DNA of 64,000 nucleotides from Tomocerus qinae (lineage: Eukaryota > Arthropoda > Collembola > Entomobryomorpha > Tomoceridae): NCBI GenBank assembly GCA_020055645.1, contig CM034547.1:40031909-40095908 (forward strand), written 5' to 3'. Positions 12,437 to 23,008 of the stretch are shown in pieces. The notes below the pieces were generated by a model. That model was not told the DNA's origin. It saw only the letters and a program-made list of their open reading frames with translations, and searched no databases. How positions within the stretch are numbered: position 1 is the first letter of the stretch; each line of letters begins with the position of its first letter. The position numbers and the translations under genes were made by a program.

Positions 12437-12577
12437 TGTAGTCCATACGTTTGAAAATGGACCAAATCGGTCACATATAGTATCTATGGTCTCTAGTTCC
12501 TGGGTTCGAATTCCAGAAATGAAATGCGTTTTGGAACTTATGACTTTTCATATATTACTACTCTGGGACGATATTCA
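12437..12577 (+). repeat. second copy of the 141-bp spacer
   Basis: Repeats 11634-11774 at the 803-bp period, including the tRNA-like B-box (12502-12514) and the terminal GGGACGATATTC. Confidence 0.5.
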
Positions 12578-13240
12578 GGGACGGTATTCTGAACTTTTGT
12601 GGTAAATTTGCGATATCGCAAGAGTTGCTATGTCTACTTGCGATTTCAAAATAAATCCATATTCTCATGTCAGTTAGCAGCGTCCTAGCAAGTTTGCGAC
12701 GTTGTAGCAGTTTTTGATAAGTTGTCCTAGGTAACGGTACTTATCAGCATGGATGTTCCAACTCCAAGGTATGGAGTAGTGTGGGAAGGGTGTTAGGCAT
12801 TGATTGAGGTACTACTTTACGAGTGACTGTAGTCATGGAAATTACAGTTGCCTAATGTCTTGCACTTCAATATGCATGGCACTTGACAGTCGTACTACGG
12901 AGTCCGAGACCGGAGATTATCAAATTGCAATTGATATTGTCAAAGTAACCATAGGGATCACAAGTGTCTCCATTCTCCAAGTGCCTTCAGCAATGTGATC
13001 GCAAAGTTGCGGTAGCTCTCAGTTTGCGCTAACTTTGCGACAGATGTTTGCTATGCTGTAGCAAAATTATGGGATGAGAATCGTGTTTTGTAGCAGCGCT
13101 ATGGAATTTCCCTATTCCTACGACAACGATAGCAAAGTTAAATCTACGACAACGATGAGAATATGGACAATAGTAACTCCTGTGGTAACTCAATGTTTGC
13201 TTGCGATTTCCCCTTGCTATGGGGTTCAGAATATCGTCCC
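12578..13240 (+). mobile_element. TIR element, direct copy 3
   Basis: Same element as copies 1 and 2 but more diverged in its right part (for example TTCAGAATATCGTCCC at its end). It is followed not by the 141-bp spacer but by a 72-bp segment in which AAGATGCC and GGCATCTT form an inverted pair, leading into the inverted copy. Confidence 0.8.
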
Positions 13241-13312
13241 TGAACCCCAAGATGCCAAGAGTTGATATTAAACAATTGCGTTACTATAGAGTGACAAATT
13301 CGAGGCATCTTG

Positions 13313-13810
13313 CTGAACCCCTTAGCAAGGGGAAATCGCAAGCAAATATTGAGTTACCACAGGAGTTACTATTGTCCATATTCTCATCATTGTCGTAGAT
13401 TTAACTTTGCTATCGTTGTCGTAGGAATAGGGAAATTCCATAGCGCTGCTACAAAACACGATTCTCATCCCATAATTTTGCCACAGCATAGCAAACATCT
13501 GTCGCAAAGTTAGCGCAAACTGAGAGCTACCGCAACTTTGCGATCACATTGTTGAAGGCACTTGGAGAATGGAGACACTTGTGATCCCTATGGTTACTTT
13601 GACAATATCAATTACAATTTGATAATCTCCGGTCTCAGACTCCGTTGTACGACTGTCAAGTGCCATGCATATTGAAGTGCAAGACATTAGGCAACTGTAA
13701 TTTCCATGACTACAGTCACTCGTAAAGTAGTACCTAAATCAATGCCTAACACCCTTTCCACACTACTCCATACCTTGGAGTTGGAACATCCATGCCGATA
13801 AGTACCGTTA
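13313..13810 (-). mobile_element. TIR element, inverted copy, inner part
   Basis: Reverse complement of the direct unit from CTGAACCCC onward. It lacks its outermost GGGACGACATT at this end, and is interrupted at 13809-13810 (TA) by the nested element. It resumes at 15755. Confidence 0.8.
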
Positions 13811-15754
13811 CTGTGGCCGGATAGAATTCGTGGGGATTTTCAAATTCTGACCACACTCAAAAACGATTCTGATTGGTGGAAATTTTTTTCGATTAGCCAA
13901 TGAAATTGCAGAGATTCATTATCAAATTCTATATGCTCCCTAGTTACTACCCCAAGGGGTAATATTTCATGAAACAATGCTCTCAATAGTGAATAGCGTG
14001 TGCACCTATGGTAAGATAATGCAAACTAAGAGTTTTTCTCTATTAGAAACTCATTGCACATTGAAAGGCATAGTCCGAGACAGAGGCATAGTACGAGTGT
14101 GACAGAGAACCGAGTTTCGAAAGAGTATGATTTAAAGCTACAGTCTATATACTAGGTAGTATAATAAAATTCTGTGGAATTTTCATAGTCCCGTGATATT
14201 GTTATTCTGCTTGTATCAATATTTATAGAAATCTGGAATTTTCCAACATTTCTAAAATGTAAACTATTATATATGCACATAGTTCGAGTACAGCACACCT
14301 AGCACCTGCATGAATAGCTATGTATAGCATAATAGCATTGTATGTAATGTTATTTATTACTAGTGAACCCAGCTATCTGGAAAATCTAGCACTCAAGAGA
14401 AATTCAGCAGGCCACCCATCACAGTAATAAAAACAATTTCGAAAACACTCCATTAGGTTATTATGTTACCTTTGTAAATACAAAGTATATTTAAATTAAT
14501 ATACTTTTATTATCTACATTGGTTGGTGAAATTAGCTGCAGCCCCAACTTCCTGATAAAAAGGAATTACCTACACCAGAATAATAACTGTAGATCGTAGC
14601 ATCAAATTCAGAGAACAATGAAAGACTCCATTTTTGAAAAAAATTCCACAAAGTCACCAAAAAGCTCCCTTTTAATTTAAATCAGAAATTTTAGATTCTC
14701 CCTGGGATTTTGGAAATACACACAAATTCTATGAGTACAACTTACGAATAAATATTTTTAAAGAATAAATAGTTAGTTACCAGTACTGTTATTTAACTCT
14801 ACAAAAGGCCAACTGCCAAAGGAATCAAGAGGGTGTAAAAAAGTAAACCCAGTTCTAAAAGTTTCAAATAAGTTTGTCGATATAACAGAACCAATTTGGA
14901 TTAGAAATTTTGAAATGCTATTTAATAAGGCACGTTACTTGACGTTACGATCATTACGAAATGTCCCCTTTCGCTAATCATTTTCATTCAATCACGAATC
15001 ACCACCATTTAACCTTCTTGTGTAAATTTCTAATGCTTTCAATAATGTACCCCAACGCATACTTCCATGTACTAAATTTAGCACATGAAGGTATGCGTTG
15101 GGGTACATTATTGAAAATATTAGTTGGGCTTGCGCATTTTGCGTTTAAGGAACATGCATTTATTCCGTGTGCAGTTGATGGGCGGAGGAGGTACTCAAAA
15201 GTGTTGCATCAACACTTACGTTACACATGGGGTTGGGGGTTTTTGCGTTACGTAATATATGCAGGTTTCCTAAGTTCTCCTACCAAGACAAACATACATA
15301 GGTAATTTTTTTCAAGTCTAGAATTATATTATAGAAGATTATACCATTCACGTCAGTAAGTACTTGCCGGCCCGTTATAATATACGGATTGATATATTAT
15401 TCAGTTTTCACTGTTTGTAGTATAATAAAACACTTCTGTAACTTTTAATCATACTCTTTCGAAACTCGGTTCTCTGTCACACTGTCTACGACTATGCCTT
15501 TCAATGTGCAATGAGTTTCTGATAGAGTAAAACTCTTAGTTTGCATTATTTTACCATAGGTGCACACGCTATTCACTATTGAGAGCATTGTTTCATGAAA
15601 TATTATCCCTTGGGGTAGTAACTAGGGAGCATATAGAATTTGATAATGAATCTCTGCAATTTCATTGGCTAATCGAAAAAAATTTCCACCAATCAGAATC
15701 GTTTTTGAGTGTGGTCAGAATTTGAAAATCCCCATGGATTCAATATTGGGACAG
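13811..15754. mobile_element. nested 1.94-kb TIR element in a TA site
   Basis: Interrupts the inverted copy. The uninterrupted site is known from the direct copies, so the insertion can be read exactly: TA is duplicated at 13809-13810 and 15755-15756. The arms (13811 to about 14144, and about 15436-15754) are inverted and nearly identical by eye except for the first 20 bases or so. TA duplication fits Tc1/mariner-type elements, but no transposase is visible; an open frame at 14961-15305 resembles nothing I know. A 34-bp-arm hairpin lies inside. Confidence 0.75.
15037..15116. repeat. near-perfect hairpin, 34-bp arms
   Basis: Arms 15037-15070 and 15083-15116 are inverted copies with two mismatches, around a 12-bp loop, in the middle of the nested element. 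The arms include TGTACCCCAACGCATAC. Confidence 0.85.
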
Positions 15755-15756
15755 TA

Positions 15757-15910
15757 CCTTGGACAACTTATCAAAAACTGCTACAACGTCGCAAACTTGC
15801 TAGGACGCTGCTAACTGACATGAGAATATGGATTAATTTTGAAATCGCAAGTAGACATAGCAAATTTTGCGATATCGCAACTTTACCACAAAAGTTCAGA
15901 ATACCGTCCC
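15757..15910 (-). mobile_element. TIR element, inverted copy, outer part
   Basis: Reverse complement of the first 150 bp of the direct unit, ending GAATACCGTCCC. It completes the copy that begins at 13313. Confidence 0.8.
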
Positions 15911-16303
15911 TGGTTTATTACCTACATCTGTGAAAGTGCATTATTTGGCACTTTCTATTTCCACGGTTAACTGCATTGTAAGCTCATCCTAACTAGAGTA
16001 CTAATCATATTAATTAGTATTATCTTTAAAGAATTTGATTTTAATGTCGAATATTCTTCTTTTGGCACAAACAATTCTCTTTTGTGGACACCATCGCAGA
16101 AAATTGATTTATATGGCTTTGTAGCCTTTAATAACTTTAATTTTGTTTAGTTATAGTTATAAATGTCATGAAATATGAGACGTCTCAGGCCAGCCAGCCT
16201 GAGTTATTTCGCATTGTAACAATTTCCTGTGTTGATAACAAGTAAAAAAACCTAAAATTATTCACAATATAATAAACCTCTTTCATAATTTATTACTTTC
16301 AAG

Positions 16304-16450
16304 CAGGGCCGCAGCGAGGGGGGGGGCACCGGGGCACGTGCCCCTTTGTCTAAAATCGTAAAAAATCGCTAAAATTTTCGAGCTTCGCGCGAAAATTAGC
16401 TAATTTTTTCTCGGTGCCCCTCCCGAAATTTTTTTCTGGCTGCGGCCCTG
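16304..16450. mobile_element. hAT-type MITE, 147 bp, with perfect 8-bp TSD
   Basis: TIRs are CAGGGCCGCAGC (12 bp perfect), with GGGGCACC repeated further in. It is flanked by perfect direct repeats CTTTCAAG (16296-16303 and 16451-16458). The CAG start and 8-bp duplication are typical of hAT elements. It contains the palindrome GGGGCACGTGCCCC (16331-16344) and is far more GC-rich than its surroundings. Too short to encode anything. Confidence 0.9.
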
Positions 16451-17389
16451 CTTTCAAGATATTCAATATCTTACGTACTATTTGCACTTACAGTACAGTT
16501 CGTTAAAATTTTATTTTTCAAAATACAAAATCCATTTTTACATAATAGGGTTTTGGAGGCTTTCCTATAGGGAGAGTATTACTTCGATAACTTTTTGTAC
16601 AGTTTTTGGTGCTTTAGTTTTAATATTTCAAACAATAATATGAGGAAAATGTTTTCTTCTGCAGATTTTGCACAAAAGTCATTCCAACTTATGAATTCTC
16701 CTTGCTGATTTATGATTAGATGGGAAAGTAGTAAGTAAGAGCTTACTTTGATGTATTCTTGTAGTTCAAAAGAAAAGAAACACTTATTCGACTAAGTATT
16801 GTAAGTACACAAGAGTTGTGAAATATACGACAATATACGTGGCTTCTCTGGACGCAGTTGTTGCTTGTACCTTTTAGGTATACTTTTATATAGTTATCCT
16901 TAGTAAGAAGACGGTGGGTATCAACTATATGGGCTATGGACTATACAACTTTCTACAGATTGAAGTGGCAGACAGAGAGAAGTAAAAATTAGGCAGAAAC
17001 AGTGACGACGAGGGACAAGTAAAGGAAAGAGTTTTGGGTGCGGGTATTTGCTGACGCTGAATGTTTAGTAGGCTGTCGCACGTGCATCTCATCTTTTGAT
17101 GGAAACAAAAGGATAAGAAAATGAGATTCAAATTTGAACTATGAAACATGAGCCAAGTTTATTTTCTGCCAGCATTGCCCTCATGCATCACCTCATCTCC
17201 CTTCTTCTCAACGGACATTCCCCTTTCCACCCAGGATAGTTAAATACTACTGAAAGAAGGTGAATCTCGAACTTGGAATAAAATTGGGACCACGGGAACA
17301 TATTCCTTATGTACTATTACAATACAAAAATATTAGTTTGCCCGTTTACCGTAAATTCACGCTGCACTTTCTTATTCACTAACTAGTTA

Positions 17390-17784
17390 CGCTGGTGGAA
17401 ATTGTCCGGTATTTTGGTATACTGGGAAGTTTTCGACATTGCCGTTGGTGAAGCCGAAAAAGAAAAAAAGGAGAAGAGAAAAAAGGAAATCAAGAAGAAA
17501 ATTCTCTCAGCTCTCTCCTTTGAATTTTTCGAATCTAAACTGGAAATGTCTTGCGCAATTTTATACTTCATAAGACGCTGTTTCTAAAAAGCAAAAAACT
17601 ACAACTTGTCAGAATGTTATTGTTTATTGTTATCAATTTTCCCTTTCTGAATGCCCAAACTTTTTTGCGAATAGCACAATTTTATCTTTATTATCCCTAA
17701 AACCGGGAAACAATTTTCCCCCGAAATCGGAAGAATTTTGGTAGCATTTTGGATACCGAGAAGAAAACATAATTTCCACCAGCG
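17390..17784. mobile_element. 395-bp TIR element with perfect 8-bp TSD
   Basis: Perfect 14-bp TIRs CGCTGGTGGAAATT at both ends, flanked by direct repeats ACTAGTTA (17382-17389 and 17785-17792). An 8-bp duplication points to a hAT- or P-like superfamily; the CGC start is not the usual hAT CAG. It contains a purine-only tract around 17455-17508 and no transposase. Confidence 0.88.
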
Positions 17785-17833
17785 ACTAGTTATATGACAA
17801 TTCCAAGTATAGGCAATTTATTAAGTAGCGTTT

Positions 17834-17940
17834 TAATTTAAGGAATAGGAATAATTTAAGCAAAGTTCAAGAAAACTATTTAAGGAAGCTCAAGGAAAAT
17901 GATTTAAGGAAGTTTCAACGAAGTCAAAAACGATTTAAAG
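17834..17940 (+). repeat. degenerate tandem repeat (TTTAAGGAAG units)
   Basis: Three to four imperfect units of about 24-30 bp, each with TTTAAGGAAG-like and CAAGGAAA-like words. Just right of the 395-bp TIR element. Confidence 0.5.
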
Positions 17941-18153
17941 TTAAGTAATTTACTTTTCTCCATGCCCAGTTCCAAGATATCCCTAATGACCCCTCCCTCT
18001 TCTTATAAAATGTAGAGTGTATACCCACCGGCTTTTAACCTCCTCGAGTCACTCTTCAACTTTGTCTCACAGACACTAAATACACTCCTCGTCTTTAGTA
18101 ATCAAAGATTCAAAGCATATATCGGGGCAGAGTAAACTTTAGTATAGATTTCA

Positions 18154-18186
18154 GTCCTGTCCTGGTCCTGTCCTGGTCCTGTCCTA
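18154..18186 (+). repeat. 11-bp tandem repeat, 3 copies
   Basis: GTCCTGTCCTG repeated three times head to tail, with a last-base change in the third. Each unit is itself a near double of GTCCT. Confidence 0.85.
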
Positions 18187-21100
18187 TCATCCCATTTGAC
18201 ATTTACAACTAGTTCTTTTGGATCATGTACCTTAGGAAGAAAATATTAATGATCGAGCAGCGTAGTGTTTAGTGGAAATCTAATGAATGAGTTTATAATC
18301 ACGAAAACCTATTCTGATGAGAATGATGACCTTTTAATCTGACCTCGACCTGTCATTTGACATACCTAATAAGCTATCTCACATTCTTCTACAATTCTCA
18401 GATTTAAAATTGCATCGAATTTTGGGTTTCGAAACACTCCCAGGCAAGGGGCATTTTGAATTTTGTCCATTTTTAAACTGAGCTAAATAATCCCTAAATT
18501 GGGTAGATTTCCTAAAGTGGTTCTATGATTTGGTGATGAAAACACCTAATCTAATTACGTAGATGTAGCACAGTTATTATGGGAAATAATGTGCCCCACA
18601 CCCACTTCCATTGGTAGTGAGACTAAAGATACGTGTGCGAGAGACGAAGAGGAGTTTAGTGAGAGATCTTTGTGTTTTAGTCAAGCGAACGACAGTAATA
18701 TACCTATACCCGTAGTATTTCCTTGGCTTTTCTCTGCTCCAATTTCAAACAAGGAGATGAACAACTGAAATCTGTTGGAGAAGATTGTGCTGGTAGGGAA
18801 GTAAGTTAAATCCCTTGTCGTAGATCATCGGGAAGAAACTCAGGACAAGTTTCGGAGCAGAAGAGTCCACACACGTGTCTCAGATTTTACTTATACATAG
18901 ACGAATCACGAATGAATTCAAACAAACATACGTAGTCTGATCTCGATCTGCCTCAATAACTCCCGATTTGCATACATTCCCTTCCACACACTTTGGAAGC
19001 ACGTATAAACAGGTAGCAAGGTGGCCGTCTAATAAAGCCTTTCCGATATATGCAGACAACGACCCGAACTATCTCCGAACTATCCTCCGATAGCAGTCAG
19101 GTAATAATTCCAAGGATACCTATATCTCCACAGATAATGATCAATTAGGTACGGTTAGGTCCGAGCTCTCTAACTCTAAACTGCGCTGAGTTTTAATTTT
19201 GAATGTACCTACAGTTGAATATCCCCCTGCAAAGACAGTCTGTGAGGAGACATTCGTTATTATTATTTATTCAGGATATCGTTTTAGTCCAATTGTAATT
19301 CTGTTGATCGCCATTTTTTGAGACAGTCTAAAGCGTGTGGCCTTCGAGATTCTGCCTTTTCTCTTGACAGTAGACGTCAGTTGGATCTGCAGACGACGGT
19401 CGAGTCCCTTCCCCTCTTTGCTCTCTCAAGTGTCAATTTCATGTAATTTATATATAGGTACTCAAGAGACATCTTGATCCTCCCCATGTTCTTGCTACTC
19501 AATACCTTCAATATCTGAACGAGGACTCACTAGTCGCTATTTCGGGTTTTCTCACCATACAATAAAATATCGAAATAAACTTTTGATCTTTTATTGCGTT
19601 TTCATTATATTTCTACATAATATATTATTCTTCATACTAAAGACGCTAGCCACGTCGTTAGCGTATGTTTTTGGGATATTTGTATAATACCCAATAATTT
19701 TTTTAGCAGTTATGTTTCATTCAGTATATGTACGCGCGGTTGCCAAATATGGAGAGCTTGAAAAGTTATTGAAGTCTGTAAAGAGGGGAAGGACTCGGAA
19801 GGGAAAGACGGCGAGTGAAAGTGGAAACTTTACAGAGAAAAATATCTTTAAAGGTGACATCCGAGATTTTGTCATAGAATTTGATGTCGACTCTCTGGAG
19901 GCAATCTCAAATCACTTTCGCCTTTGTTTCCCTCGCCTTATCGTCAACTTTCTGACTGAACATGAGCAATGCTTCATCACTCGACAATATTGTTCCTCAT
20001 AGTTATGTATGTCATCACACCAAACGGCGTCACACCCACCATTTCCACAGACTTCACACAAAAATCCCATTTATCATAAGTCTAAACAGTTTATCCCCTA
20101 CTAAAATATATTTATCTCAAGTACTGAACGATGGCGAACTTTGTACTTTGTACAACATATCAGTAATATTATGACATCACTACGTTATCATCCTAGGCGA
20201 TTTTTGTGGCATAAATGGTACCAACGAAGAAGAAATCTGCCGTAGCACAGAATATGGCCGATAGAGAAGAATAAAGAGCATATCACTTAGAGAAGCTCTT
20301 TTTCGCCTTAATCTTCGTGCTTAACATTGCTTTACCTATATTATAATATAGTTGCCACAATAATAACTATCTATTATCCTGTTTCCAGTGTGCGGATTGA
20401 TCTCTTGGTTCTGTATGCAGAGCATTACAAGTTTGGGGATGACTGTTACCCTTTGATAAGGCATGTTTCTGGCCCCCGTTACTCGCACCAGGTCGAGTAC
20501 TACCAAATCATGAATAATCATTTTAGTAAATAGAGTCATTGCAAGTAAGCCATGCTTGTGGCTTGAGCGGTAGCATAGTAGTCATCGTGTTCTCCTCTTA
20601 ACATACATGATTAACTGACACAATCGGCGCATGATTTGGTTTGTGTTTGATTTATCTTTTCTGGACGTTTGTTAGCTGAATTCTGAAGTTTGTTTGCAAT
20701 CCTCTTTCCGAAGGTATACTGATTATCCCAGAACAAAGTTGGAGGATGCAAAAGTGCACATAGGAGTTGGAAAAGCAGAGTATCCCATCCCACCCCCACC
20801 TCCTTCATTCTAACTATCATGCACTTCTAAGTCTCACTCTCCAAATCAAGACAAAAAGATATAATGTGTCTCAAACTTTGAACAATTTCTTCGGATCTGA
20901 TCCAACTCCTCCCTCCCTACGTCATCCATTCTGTTTAGTAAATAGGGAATTTAGTCTTTCAAATGTATTTATTCGACGGCTGATATCTGTATATGGGTGG
21001 TTGGGTTATCCACACATCTGGACATATATATTCACCCGTTCGATTGCAAAAAAGTCGTCTAATGACTCGATTGGGCGGAGGACAAAGATGAGCCATCTCC

Positions 21101-21288
21101 ACCATGCACACTCTGAAATCAAGTCCTCTCCATCAGCCTTTCCATTTAGAGAGAAGACAAATTATTGTCCGTTTTTCTAATGCAATATTCTGTTCTGTTA
21201 GCCCTAATTCTTTACACTATCGTCAGCTTATAGGTGAGGAATGAGGAAACAGTAGCAAACGTGTTGGTACAAAAACTGGAATACTTAC

Positions 21289-21333
21289 CAAACGAAGCCA
21301 AACGTTAGATTTCATGATCTGATTCTTCTCGTT
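21289..21333 (-). CDS. nAChRbeta1: nAChR beta1 exon 3: 45-bp loop D micro-exon
   Basis: Exactly 45 bp, phase 0 on both sides: acceptor GTTACAG, donor TTG|GTAAGT. It encodes NEKNQIMKSNVWLRL. A 45-bp exon here is the classic nAChR exon 3. The Arg codon CGT (21292-21294) is the loop D residue known as R81 in aphid beta1; Arg is the neonicotinoid-sensitive state. Exon length and residues both fit the family, so the call is firm despite its size. Confidence 0.96.
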
Positions 21334-22871
21334 CTGTAACCAAACACAAAAAGAAACAATTAATTAATGGTGCGCCCTCTTACATTATTAATGGAATGAC
21401 TCTAAAACATTGAAAGTCCTTAGGCCTTTGTAAGTTTTCTAAAGAAATTAAATTTTGAAATTGAGTTGTTGAAAGATAATGATTGTCGCACATTAACTTT
21501 TGATAAACTCGCTTAACTTAGTCTTCTAGGAATATGCAAATGAAATTAGCAAATGAGGATTTAAACTTGGATGCAGAGTCTATTATAGAGTAATCTAATA
21601 TAATATAATACAGATATGGTTAAGCTTAAAAATGAAAAATTGCTTTCTTGACATTCGTTATTGTTGTTCACACTAGTAAAGCATAAGACTTGGACTACAA
21701 TTGGAGTTTCTACAATATTATATTTAATTTCAAGTATTTTCAGGTATACATTCATTAAGTAGTTAACCTTCGTAATCCGCGAACACAACAAAAGCATTAG
21801 TTATTACTAACTTGACAGTTTGGATAAATCGGATTTGAAGAATAAAGAGAGCTACATTTCATTCGTATACAGTTTTTTGTTCCTATTTTGGCATTCTGGC
21901 TCTGGGTGAGTAAAAAACTTCTGCAGCGCTAGAAATCATGTGTGATTTGAAATGGGGGAAAAGAAAGATTTTGTTAAGAATGAAAAGCTGAAATAAGTAT
22001 TAGACATTATGATAAGGAGAAGTTACTTCTACTACAAACATTTTATAGTATTGAGTTCTACAAGAGATTATGGATTTCTGTTTCCAAAGATGACTTTTTA
22101 AGACTTGTATGTTGTTCCATTGTATTTGTAAGCATGGTTCTAAAACAGCTTGGCTAGTATGGATCACCAGCTTTGAGAATGGAATAAAATGATTAACGGT
22201 CAGCAAAAGTATCAAAAATAGAATGTCAAGTTGAACGAATGTTTGTTATCTGTAATAGTATCAGACTGTCTCCAAACTCCAAGTCAGCAGCACCATGAAA
22301 CTCCAAGTTTTATAGTTTTTTTGACTCCGCCTCAAAGAGGGTGTTATTTTATCTGAACTTCATTTTGTGAGTGTGTATGCTGAACATGTTTCTCAGTTAA
22401 TATATGCGTAATGTGACCTTTCACCCACAAAGTTCCATCTTAAAAATCTTTTTATTACTTATTTGGCGGAATTATTTGAAGGATTTTATTTATGTATGGG
22501 AGAAATTTTCAATTTACAGTTCCGGAAAATGAAAAGTTTTCAATGCCTATGGTAAATATTACTATATAGAAGTGAAATTGTGTATTGTAATTAATTTAAC
22601 TGCTACATTTATTTGTATAATGTATGATGATCAGTGTTTGGGCGTTCAAACGAACATCGAAGTATGTTCTATGTACACGGAGTTTAAAAATGGCGCCATA
22701 TAACTACTACCTTACTCCAACTGGTAAAAGTGTAAGTACTATGTATACAATTTAGCAGTCTGTAAGTCTGTGGAGTATATTACAGAACTATTAGTGGGAT
22801 GTTGGCTCTTCTTCTTTTGTAGTAAGTTAAGATGATAGCGATAGTGAGAGAAAAGAGAAAGATAGACTTAC
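21334..22871 (-). other. intron 2 of nAChR beta1
   Basis: 1538 bp bounded by GTAAGT and GTTACAG. AT-rich; no gene or mobile element recognised. Confidence 0.9.
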
Positions 22872-23008
22872 CACGTTGATGAGCTGGACAAAGGCGAGGC
22901 CAAATTTGACGTGAACTTTCTCCGTCATGTTCTGTACTGGTCGTATCAATTTGTTGTAGCCTCGGAAAAGGTCACGTACTAATCTCTCTTCGTCTTCCGA
23001 ACACCGAC
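22872..23008 (-). CDS. nAChRbeta1: nAChR beta1 exon 2: N-terminal helix of the mature subunit
   Basis: 137 bp. The acceptor is TTTGTTTGCCAG and the donor is GTG|GTAAGT. It begins with two bases of a split codon (xGT), then 45 codons including RCSEDEERLVRDLF and ending LINV. This is the conserved N-terminal alpha-helix and first beta strand. The N-M-T sequon is the N-glycosylation site conserved across insect beta1 subunits. The preceding exon must end in phase 1 and supply the signal peptide. Confidence 0.95.

Larger units (their letters stand above)
10972..15910. mobile_element. composite array: 3 direct + 1 inverted copy of a 0.66-kb TIR element
   Basis: The outermost ends are inverted copies beginning GGGACGGTATTCTGAAC, and about 150 bp match at each side (10972-11125 against 15757-15910). 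Three direct copies start at 10972, 11775 and 12578, an exact 803-bp period. A fourth, inverted copy starts at 13313 and is split by a later insertion. CTG sits at both outer borders (10970-10972 and 15910-15912) and may be a 3-bp target duplication, or chance. The copies carry many TTGCGAY/RTCGCAA words and no transposase, so the element is non-autonomous. The superfamily is not assigned. Confidence 0.85.
7823..21288 (-). other. intron 3 of nAChR beta1, 13.5 kb, repeat-filled
   Basis: Lies between the 45-bp exon 3 and 110-bp exon 4. 7823-10971 and 18187-21288 are AT-rich and show no recognised gene; a plus-strand open frame at 19712-20002 is discussed in findings. 10972-15910 is a transposon array with a nested insertion. 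16304-16450 and 17390-17784 are short TIR elements with target duplications. No duplicate or alternative nAChR exon was seen. Confidence 0.88.
2121..23008 (-). other. nAChRbeta1: nAChR beta1 (non-alpha) subunit gene, exons 2-10; exon 1 not found
   Basis: Nine minus-strand exons with GT/AG sites and compatible phases join into about 490 residues ending in a stop. Seen in order (residue 1 = first split codon): mature N-terminus with CSEDEERL and an N-glycosylation site at N27; loop D around W58-L61; Cys-loop C131-C145 with 13 residues between; M1 about 214-236; M2 242-264 starting with the cation-selective GEK; M3 about 274-298; a cytoplasmic loop of about 145 residues; M4 about 452-470; and a C-terminal tail ending YRGK. 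Loop C (around 186-200) has no Cys-Cys pair, so it is a non-alpha subunit. The extracellular core, pore and tail are those known for arthropod beta1 (Drosophila ARD type). The family forms acetylcholine-gated cation channels at central synapses, with alpha subunits. Introns range from 82 bp to 13.5 kb. The signal-peptide exon is missing from the model. No promoter or polyadenylation signal was assigned. Confidence 0.95.

Noticed and set aside
11198..13513. Repeated 61-73-codon open frames on both strands
   Set aside because: They recur only because the 803-bp unit is duplicated and inverted. Overlapping frames on both strands and no family match make coding unlikely.
14961..15305. 114-codon frame in the nested element as a transposase
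   Set aside because: No DDE/D motif pattern or helix-turn-helix visible. It overlaps the hairpin arms, so part of its sequence is dictated by the inverted repeat.
20555..20600. A-box-like TGGCTTGAGCGGTA as a tRNA gene
   Set aside because: No B-box follows, and no cloverleaf could be drawn.
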